From an uncultured Woeseiaceae bacterium (GTDB taxonomy: Bacteria; Pseudomonadota; Gammaproteobacteria; Steroidobacterales; Woeseiaceae): a stretch of DNA of 43,595 nt. Position numbers and translations under genes: made by a program. Positions within the stretch are counted from its first letter, which is position 1; each line of letters opens with the position of its first letter. The notes under the pieces were generated by a model, which did not search any database, had not been told where the DNA came from, and saw nothing but the letters and a program-made list of their open reading frames with translations. Shown one piece after another: positions 35,209-41,867 of this stretch. The stretch spans positions 1 through 43,595 of the forward strand of contig CABXJW010000010.1 in NCBI GenBank assembly GCA_902512585.1, read 5' to 3'.

Positions 35209-36093
35209 GTGCAGTATCTAATTGATGCGAGTGTTTATGTATTTAGAGCTTATTATTCTATGCCAGATGATATTGTCGATAATGATGGTAATCCAATAAA
35301 TGCATTTTATGGGTTCTGTCGATTTATTGGTGATTTTATGGAACAAACTAAACCGGAACACATTGCTATTCTCTTTGATGATAGTTCGGGTTATTCTTTT
35401 AGATCAGAAATATATCCTCCTTATAAAGCAAATCGTGACCCTGCACCTCCTGAACTAAAAAAACAGTTTAGACAGTGTGAGGAATATATTAATTTATTAG
35501 GATTAATGAATTGGAGCCATCCTAATTATGAAGCTGATGACCTAATTGGTACGCTGGCTCGATTAGGCAGACAGGAGGGCAGAGCATCAACTATTGTTTC
35601 TAGAGATAAAGATCTAGCACAATTAGTTGGTCAAGATGATATTTTTTGGGACTACTCCGGTAAGGGAAAGATTACCTATCAACAAATACCCGATGTGTTT
35701 GGAGTTTGGCCTGAACAAATAGCTGACTTCTTAGCCTTAGCTGGAGATAGTGTTGATAACATTCCTGGAGTCCCCGGTGTAGGGAAAAAGACAGCTATAG
35801 CTCTGCTCAAGAATTTTCAGGACTTAAAGAGTATTTATGGGAATTTATCCTTGATTAATAATGTTGATATAAGAGGTGCTAAGACATTAGGGAATAAGCT
35901 CGAGAAACATGAAGATGATGCTTTTTTAGCGAGAAAGTTAACAGGTATTGATTGTTATGCACCATTAGAAAGCACCATGAACCTCAAACCATCTAGACCT
36001 GATTTAGATGGTATTAATCAGTTGTTTGATCAACTCGGAGTGGGAACTGCGTTGAGGCGGCAAGCAGATAGAATTAATCAATTAATTAATTGA
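35209..36093 (+). CDS. Stand-alone 5'-3' exonuclease of the DNA polymerase I N-terminal type
   Basis: Flap-endonuclease-like nuclease of 294 residues, equivalent to the first domain of PolA and not fused to a polymerase. The metal-binding acids are all visible: LIDASVYVFRAYYS, LFDDSS, YEADDLIGT, SRDKDLAQLV, and GDSVDNIPGVPGVGKKTA with the helix-three-turn-helix DNA clamp. I choose GTG 35209, because AGGGGG lies five bases before it. The GTG at 35203 would overlap that site. It is longer and more complete than E. coli Xni (251), which lacks one acid set, so it is probably an active flap nuclease acting beside a separate PolA. It overlaps hemH by eight bases, tail to tail. Confidence 0.9.
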   Translation: MQYLIDASVYVFRAYYSMPDDIVDNDGNPINAFYGFCRFIGDFMEQTKPEHIAILFDDSSGYSFRSEIYPPYKANRDPAPPELKKQFRQCEEYINLLGLMNWSHPNYEADDLIGTLARLGRQEGRASTIVSRDKDLAQLVGQDDIFWDYSGKGKITYQQIPDVFGVWPEQIADFLALAGDSVDNIPGVPGVGKKTAIALLKNFQDLKSIYGNLSLINNVDIRGAKTLGNKLEKHEDDAFLARKLTGIDCYAPLESTMNLKPSRPDLDGINQLFDQLGVGTALRRQADRINQLIN

Positions 36094-37201
36094 GGTTATT
36101 TTCTCTCTCTATAGTTACTTTCGAATACTCATGTGCCGTTTTTTCAGCTTCTAAAGAATTTTGCTGTGATGGCTCAATAAGCCAGTCTGAGATATTTTTA
36201 GTAACTAAGGTATTTAACAAAGATATATGGCTGTCATCAGAATTTAATGCTGGGATATACCGTAGTTCTTTGCCCCCGGCTTCTGTATAAAATTCATTAT
36301 TTTGCATTGCAATTTCTTCTAGTGTTTCTAGACAATCAGCTGCAAAACCTGGGCATATAACATCTACTATGCCGCCTTGATTTTCTCCCCAATTAATTAA
36401 AGTTTGTTCGGTGTATGGTTCAAGCCATTTTGCACGTCCTAAGCGCGATTGAAAACTTACAAACCATTCATCATCTTTAAGTGATAATTTCTCGGTGATT
36501 AATCTAGCTGTCTTTAGGCACTGACAATGATAAGGATCGCCATCGATAAGCATTTTGTGAGGTAGGCCATGGAAAGAAAATAGAAGTTTTTCACCTTTCC
36601 CATTTATTTCCCAAAATGACTTTATACTGTCTGCAAGGATATCTGTATATGAGGGCTCATCATGATAATGATTAATGAAGCGAAATTCAGGTATCCAGCG
36701 TCGCTTTGCCAGTGTTTTCGTGACATTCTCAAATACAGATCCTGTGGTTGTATTTGAATATTGAGGATACAAGGGAAGTAGGAAGATCCTTCTGACTGAG
36801 TTGTCATAAAATTTTTCTAAGGCATAATCAATTGAGGGCTCACCATAGGACATTGCAAGCTCTACCTGAACGTCTTTTTTTCTTTTTTTATTAATTTTTA
36901 ATTTTAACTTTTCAGAAATTTTTTGCGAGTGAAGAAGAAGAGGCGAACCATTTTCCGTCCATATCTTTCGATAAGCTTCAGCTGATTTAAATGGTCTGAA
37001 AGGTAATATGAATAAATATAAAATAAGGAACCAAAGAAATTTTGGGATTTCTATTACTCGATAATCTGACAAGAATTCTCTTAGATAGTTTCGAACTGAA
37101 TTTGCAGTTGGTTTTTCAGGAGTACCCAGATTAACTAAAAGAATACCAACTGAGTCGGTTTCTCCATGCGTATATTCAGGTTTTGAGTTGAAACGTGCCA
37201 T
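36086..37201 (-). CDS. hemH: Ferrochelatase
   Basis: Inserts Fe2+ into protoporphyrin IX, the last step of haem synthesis. It has VGILLVNLGTPEKPT near the N-terminus, GSPLLLHSQ, the active-site His in LFSFHGLPHKML, the SFQSRLGRAKWLEPYT segment and the CPGFAADCLETLEEI Glu-containing motif. The 371 residues are longer than E. coli HemH (320) because of a 16-residue N-terminal lead and a charged C-terminal tail of about 30 residues. With hemB and hemF in the same window, the haem genes are scattered but close. It is followed tail to tail by the exonuclease gene. Confidence 0.95.
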   Translation of the reverse strand: MARFNSKPEYTHGETDSVGILLVNLGTPEKPTANSVRNYLREFLSDYRVIEIPKFLWFLILYLFILPFRPFKSAEAYRKIWTENGSPLLLHSQKISEKLKLKINKKRKKDVQVELAMSYGEPSIDYALEKFYDNSVRRIFLLPLYPQYSNTTTGSVFENVTKTLAKRRWIPEFRFINHYHDEPSYTDILADSIKSFWEINGKGEKLLFSFHGLPHKMLIDGDPYHCQCLKTARLITEKLSLKDDEWFVSFQSRLGRAKWLEPYTEQTLINWGENQGGIVDVICPGFAADCLETLEEIAMQNNEFYTEAGGKELRYIPALNSDDSHISLLNTLVTKNISDWLIEPSQQNSLEAEKTAHEYSKVTIERENNLN

Positions 37202-37261
37202 ATTAATTATCGGATTTTAAAAATTTGCTAATTTACCATAATTGGAATCATGAGAGCTTTA

Positions 37262-38905
37262 TCATACTTCATTTTTTGTAACATATTGTTTATAAGCTTG
37301 GATGGCTTTGTGACCAAATATCCAGCATATAGGTAAATTTGCGTAAATAATGATCCCCAACCCTATACCACTGAGATTATCTAAATCAACACTAGTTTCT
37401 ATGAAGCCCAATGAGGCTATGAAGATTAAAAGACAATAAATGATACGAAAAGGGTTGATGCCATTCTCTCCGAGTATATATATTATTCCTTGTTCTCCAT
37501 AATAACCCCATGCCATTATTGTGGAAATGGCGAAAAACCAAGAAGCAATTGTTATTAACCATTTACCTAGACCGATACTCATGCTGTCAAATGCCTTAGC
37601 GGTGAGCGTTGCTCCAACATAATCAAAAAAATACCCATGTAAATAAATTGTGGGTTTTGTATTTGATTCGAAGTTACTCCAAGTTATCTCTCGATGATCA
37701 CCAATTTTCTTGATGATGCCAGATACTTTATGAATATTTTGATTTGATTCAAAATTCTTGGAAGCTTTGACTAGCATAATAACAGGATCACCAGGTTTCC
37801 CATTCGCATTTGAATGTCTTGTATTTGAAAAAGTCCATATTTTAGAATCATTTCCAATGGTTGGTGTTTTATCGAAACTTACATCAGGAGCTCTATTCCA
37901 TATTCCAGTTGATAAAATAATTAAAGCAGTAAATGTACACACAACTAAGGTATCTATTAATGGCTCGATTCCAGCAACTAATCCCTCACGAACTGGTTCA
38001 TTTGTTTTCACCGCAGAATGAGCGATAGCTGATGATCCTTGACCTGCTTCATTTGAAAAGATAGCGCGTTTCATGCCAAACATAAATGCTGAACCAGCAG
38101 TTCCACCTATAAAAGCTCCAGTTGCCTGTGTTTCTGTAAATGCAGAAACAACTATCAGTTTTAATAAATCAGGAATATCACTTATATTGGCAATAAGAAT
38201 GTAAGATCCAGCAAGTAAATAAAGAAAGACCATGAGCGGAACTATCGTAGCTGTAACAACACCTATTCTCTTTATCCCGCCAATGATAACTGATCCAACA
38301 ATAAGCGATAGAATTAATCCACTTTTCCATCCTTCAATACCGAAATATTCATAAGTAATATCTGCCACGCTCCATGCTTGGAACATGTTTCCTCCAGTAA
38401 TCGCAGAAGTTATTACACTGATAGAAAAAATAATAGCTAGTATTTTTCCAGTACGGGCATAGCTTGGGTAAAATTCTTTAAATGCTCTTTCTGCTACCCA
38501 CATCGGACCACCATATGGTTTTTCTGGATCGTCAACGTTTCGATATATCATAGCTAGGGTAACTTCAATCAATTTTATTGACATACCCAATATTGCAACT
38601 ACCCACATCCAAAATATGGCACCAGGCCCACCCAGTGTAATTGCCAAAGCCACGCCACTAATATTTCCTAATCCAAGAGTTCCAGATAATGCAGCAGAAA
38701 GTGCTTGAAAGTGACTAATTACTCCGCTATCACTAGGATTATTGAAGTCCCCACGAATTATTTTTGGACTATCCATGATAATTCTATATTGAGCAAAACC
38801 GGACCAAATGGTAAAAATCACCCCTGTACCGGCGATGATAAATATCCACGTCTCATTCCATAGAATGCTATTGATGATTGCCAGTATGTCTCTGAAATAT
38901 TCGAT
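37262..38905 (-). CDS. AGCS-family sodium:alanine/glycine symporter, no canonical start codon, large loop insertion
   Basis: Sodium-driven amino-acid importer. Family motifs include ALSGTLGLGNISGVA, GGPGAIFWMW, GGPMWVAERA, MFGMKRAIFSNEAGQGSS and the late WGYYGEQ. The first usual start (GTG 38821) would fall inside the first membrane helix. Upstream the frame encodes RDILAIINSILWNETW and IFIIAGTG, which matches the family N-terminus, and is open to the thiolase stop (38924-38926) with no ATG, GTG or TTG. Candidates are ATC 38905 (used here, 547 residues, AGG seven bases upstream) and CTG 38884 (AGAGA four bases upstream). A soluble insertion of about 95 residues sits between TGIWN and GATLTAKAF, probably outside the membrane. 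Confidence 0.88.
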   Translation of the reverse strand: MEYFRDILAIINSILWNETWIFIIAGTGVIFTIWSGFAQYRIIMDSPKIIRGDFNNPSDSGVISHFQALSAALSGTLGLGNISGVALAITLGGPGAIFWMWVVAILGMSIKLIEVTLAMIYRNVDDPEKPYGGPMWVAERAFKEFYPSYARTGKILAIIFSISVITSAITGGNMFQAWSVADITYEYFGIEGWKSGLILSLIVGSVIIGGIKRIGVVTATIVPLMVFLYLLAGSYILIANISDIPDLLKLIVVSAFTETQATGAFIGGTAGSAFMFGMKRAIFSNEAGQGSSAIAHSAVKTNEPVREGLVAGIEPLIDTLVVCTFTALIILSTGIWNRAPDVSFDKTPTIGNDSKIWTFSNTRHSNANGKPGDPVIMLVKASKNFESNQNIHKVSGIIKKIGDHREITWSNFESNTKPTIYLHGYFFDYVGATLTAKAFDSMSIGLGKWLITIASWFFAISTIMAWGYYGEQGIIYILGENGINPFRIIYCLLIFIASLGFIETSVDLDNLSGIGLGIIIYANLPICWIFGHKAIQAYKQYVTKNEV

Positions 38906-38923
38906 AATAAAACCTAATATAAT

Positions 38924-40207
38924 CTATTTTTCCATTATGGCTGTTATACCCATTCCACCGGCTGTACAGATTGATATAAGACCTCTTCCAGAGCCCCTTT
39001 TATTGAGGAGTTTTGCCATGGTTGCTACTATTCTGGCACCAGTGGCAGCGAATGGGTGACCGATAGCAAGACTTCCACCTTTTATATTCATTTTGTTTGA
39101 ATCAATCGCTCCCATAGCTGACTGTCTATTTAGTTTTGTTCGGCAAAATTCCTCTGATTCCCATACTTTGAGAGTTGCAAGAGTTTGAGCAGCGAATGCT
39201 TCATGTATCTCGTAGAAATCAAAATCTTGTAGATTGAGATCAGCTTTTTTTAGCATATTTGATACTGCATATGCAGGCGCCATGAGTAAGCCTTCATCAT
39301 CAATATAATCTATTGCTGCAATTTCAATATGCGAAAGATACGCTTCAATATCAAGATTATTGTCTTGAGCCCATTCTTCGGAACTAAGTAATACAGCAGC
39401 AGCACCATCGGTAAGAGCGGTACTATTTCCTGGCGTCATTGTCCCTTCATTACTTCTATCAAAGACTGGCTTTAGGGATCCAAGCTTATCAAGTGAGGGA
39501 TTCTTTCTAATTAAATTATCTTGATGGATGCCATTATATGATGCAATTAGATCATCATAGAAACCCTCTTCATATGCACTGGCAGCTTTTGAATGGCTTT
39601 CGAAAGCTAATTGGTCTTGTGATGCACGAGATATAGCATACTTCTTTGCAATAATTTCCGTACTTTCTCCCATTGATAATCCTGTTCGAGGTTCTTTTAC
39701 TCCAGGAAGTTTTGGCTTTAAGTACTTTAATTTCATTCGCAACCAAGGCTTTATTTTATTTGTAAGTGATTTACCACTGGCGCTTGATAGTAGAATTTTT
39801 CTTAATTCATCACTAAAAACAATGGGCGCATCACTAATAGAATCAACACCACCCGCAATACCCGATTCAATCTGCCCTAGTGCTATTTTATTTGCAATAT
39901 TCATTGTGGTTTCTAAACTCGTCCCACAAGCTCTTTGCATATCTACACCTGGTGTTTCTATGGATAATCCTGAATCAATAATGCATTCTCTTGATAAATT
40001 CCAATCACTGGAGTGCTTAATAACCGCACCTAGCGCAACATCACCTAATCTTTTATTTTGGAGGTTAAATTTTTTGACCGTTGCTTGTAACACAGCAGTC
40101 ATCATTTCTTGATTTGAGGAATCTTTGTATCCAGTATTAGCTCTACAAAATGGAATTCTTGAACCGCCAATCACAGCAACTCTTTTGGATTTTCCATCAT
40201 AAGACAT
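38924..40207 (-). CDS. Acetyl-CoA C-acyltransferase (thiolase), FadI-like
   Basis: Thiolase of 427 residues, cleaving 3-ketoacyl-CoA in fatty-acid beta-oxidation (or condensing acetyl-CoA). Nucleophile Cys94 is in MQRACGTS. The other catalytic residues are in EIHEAFAAQ, GHPFAATGAR and SICTAGGMG. Several segments, such as TGLSMGESTEIIAKKY and LNIKGGSLAIGHPFAATGAR-like sequence, resemble FadI, the alpha-partner-dependent form, more than PhaA. No fadJ/fadB partner is encoded in the window. An AAGGAG site lies before the ATG. The AGCS symporter frame begins directly after its stop, in the same reading frame. Confidence 0.92.
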   Translation of the reverse strand: MSYDGKSKRVAVIGGSRIPFCRANTGYKDSSNQEMMTAVLQATVKKFNLQNKRLGDVALGAVIKHSSDWNLSRECIIDSGLSIETPGVDMQRACGTSLETTMNIANKIALGQIESGIAGGVDSISDAPIVFSDELRKILLSSASGKSLTNKIKPWLRMKLKYLKPKLPGVKEPRTGLSMGESTEIIAKKYAISRASQDQLAFESHSKAASAYEEGFYDDLIASYNGIHQDNLIRKNPSLDKLGSLKPVFDRSNEGTMTPGNSTALTDGAAAVLLSSEEWAQDNNLDIEAYLSHIEIAAIDYIDDEGLLMAPAYAVSNMLKKADLNLQDFDFYEIHEAFAAQTLATLKVWESEEFCRTKLNRQSAMGAIDSNKMNIKGGSLAIGHPFAATGARIVATMAKLLNKRGSGRGLISICTAGGMGITAIMEK

Positions 40208-40330
40208 GAGATGTTCTCCTTAAAAATATGTTCAATTTAAAGTATCAACAGTTAACATTACACGAATCCTAACTAATCTTTAGGTATTGATAAATAAAAG
40301 CAATCAAATATATTTGGATTTAAGAATTTT

Positions 40331-41698
40331 GTGATAAAAATAAGATATAAAAATGCTAGCTCTCTTTTAAGATTGGCTGCTCCTCTAATAGTTAATAATT
40401 TAGCAATTGCTGGTATTCAGTTTAGTGATGCTGTTATGTCTGGACGCTTGGGCTCAAGAGAATTAGCAGCCGTAGCTGTTGGTGGCAGTATTTGGTTTCT
40501 TATATTTCAAATATACAATGGCTTGATGATGGCCATTTCACCTATTGCTGCTAGATTGTATGGTGCTAAACAGGCTGCGCTAATTGGCCGTTATACAAGA
40601 CAGGCAATTTGTTTGAGCTTAATTGTTGGAATTCTTGTAATTTTTCTAGCACAAACTTATGTTTTTAAAATAATGGATGTCATCGGTATAGATATTGAAT
40701 TTCGGCATTTAGTCACAGACTATTTAAAGGCTATTGTCTTTGGCGCTCCTGGAATATTTTCATTCCTTGTTTTACGTTATACCACAGAGGGCATTGGCTT
40801 TACTCGACCAGTTATGTATTCGTCATTAATAGCATTGGTATCAAATGTATTTTTTAATTATATGTTTATGTTTGGTAACTTTGGCGCGCCGGCCCTTGGT
40901 GTTTTTGGTTGTGGTGTTGCAAGTGCTTTATCAATGTGGATAGTTTTTTGTTATTTGTCATTTTATATATTTTCAAATGATCGTTATAAAGAATTAGATA
41001 TATTCACTCGAATGACCGCTTTTCGCCTTTCTGTCATGCGGGAAATATTGAAACTAGGCATTCCTATATCAATTACTATAACGGCTGAGGCAGGTTTATT
41101 TTCTGCTGTCTCCATTATGATTGGTACATTAGGTACTCAAATAACTGGCGCACATCAGATTGCACTAAATGTTGTAACTACGATGTTTATGGTCCCCTTG
41201 GGAATTAGTGCTGCAATAACTGTTAAGGTTGGTCAAGCACTGGGTTCCAATGACCCTAAATTAGCTCGCTTATCAGGTTCTACTGGAATAATAGTTTGTG
41301 GTTTTTTTATGCTACTTTCTGCTTGTTCCCTGCTTCTTTTTAGACAGTACATTGTCAACATATATACCACTGATGCACAGATCATGGAGATGGCTATGAG
41401 TCTACTATTGGTAGCTGCAATATTTCAAATTGTTGATGGCATCCAAATAGCTGCAGCTGGAGCATTAAGAGGTTATAAAGATACGAAGATACCGATGATA
41501 ATTAATTTAATCGCATATTGGATGCTGGCATTTCCGCTGTCGTATATGGTTGGCATAGTTTATGAGCTACCTCCAACTTTTATATGGGGCGGTTTTGTAT
41601 TGGGTTTATCCGTGGCGGCAATCCTTTTAACTTGGCGCTTTAGTCTTGTTTCTAAGAAATATTTGGGGCAGCATAATATGCAACCTCGGTGGAATTAA
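40331..41698 (+). CDS. MATE-family multidrug/sodium antiporter (NorM type)
   Basis: Twelve-helix efflux protein of 455 residues exporting cationic compounds in exchange for Na+ or H+. The N-terminal half has LAAPLIVNNLAIAGIQFSDAVMSGRLG, where the Asp-containing first helix is typical of NorM. The second half repeats the pattern (GIPISITITAEAGLFSAVSIMIG), with GALRGYKDTKIPMI late in the protein. The start is GTG with no strong ribosome site. It is divergent from the thiolase gene across 123 bases. The substrate is unknown. Confidence 0.93.
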   Translation: MIKIRYKNASSLLRLAAPLIVNNLAIAGIQFSDAVMSGRLGSRELAAVAVGGSIWFLIFQIYNGLMMAISPIAARLYGAKQAALIGRYTRQAICLSLIVGILVIFLAQTYVFKIMDVIGIDIEFRHLVTDYLKAIVFGAPGIFSFLVLRYTTEGIGFTRPVMYSSLIALVSNVFFNYMFMFGNFGAPALGVFGCGVASALSMWIVFCYLSFYIFSNDRYKELDIFTRMTAFRLSVMREILKLGIPISITITAEAGLFSAVSIMIGTLGTQITGAHQIALNVVTTMFMVPLGISAAITVKVGQALGSNDPKLARLSGSTGIIVCGFFMLLSACSLLLFRQYIVNIYTTDAQIMEMAMSLLLVAAIFQIVDGIQIAAAGALRGYKDTKIPMIINLIAYWMLAFPLSYMVGIVYELPPTFIWGGFVLGLSVAAILLTWRFSLVSKKYLGQHNMQPRWN

Positions 41699-41727
41699 AC
41701 TGTCAAATATCATATTGTTAGAACGAA

Positions 41728-41752
41728 AATAATTAATGTTGCATTAATTATT
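41728..41752. repeat. Perfect 11-base inverted repeat upstream of gltB
   Basis: Arms AATAATTAATG and CATTAATTATT flank a TTG spacer, 30 bases after the MATE stop and about 116 before the gltB ATG. It has no G+C-rich stem and no following T-run, so it does not look like an intrinsic terminator. An operator for a dimeric regulator is more likely. Confidence 0.6.
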
Positions 41753-41774
41753 GCACGCAATCTAAATATTCATT

Positions 41775-41790
41775 TCAGTTGCTCAACTGA
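41775..41790. repeat. Seven-base inverted repeat in gltB leader
   Basis: TCAGTTG and CAACTGA arms around CT. It is the second dyad in the 169-base leader. As RNA it would form a tight hairpin of doubtful stability because the loop is too short, so a DNA-binding site is the likelier reading. Confidence 0.45.
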
Positions 41791-41806
41791 GAAAAATTGC
41801 TTGCAT

Positions 41807-41820
41807 GGTAATTAATTACC
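41807..41820. repeat. 14-base perfect palindrome in gltB leader
   Basis: GGTAATTAATTACC, a perfect palindrome about 48 bases before the gltB start. It shares the core TAATTA with the first inverted repeat (41728-41752), so one regulator could read both. Confidence 0.5.
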
Positions 41821-41834
41821 TTAACTTTTTAATT

Positions 41835-41862
41835 GAAACGTTTTGCAAATAGCGTTTCGGAG
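41835..41862 (+). promoter_or_regulatory. GAAACG/CGTTTC dyad abutting the gltB ribosome-binding site
   Basis: GAAACG (41835-41840) and CGTTTC (41853-41858) are separated by 12 bases. The GGAG ribosome site (41859-41862) follows immediately, five bases before the ATG. The dyad could be an operator, or as RNA a six-base stem that partly hides the ribosome site. Confidence 0.45.
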
Positions 41863-41867
41863 CTTTT

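Noticed and set aside
35094-35225. A 43-codon plus-strand frame starting ATG before the exonuclease gene
   Set aside because: No ribosome site, no recognisable similarity, and it runs into the start of the real gene in another frame. Frames this short are expected by chance in AT-rich DNA.
38918-38930. Thiolase and AGCS symporter in one frame divided by a single TAG, suggesting a read-through fusion
   Set aside because: A soluble thiolase fused to a membrane symporter makes little sense, and both parts are complete on their own. A non-standard start after the stop explains the layout better.
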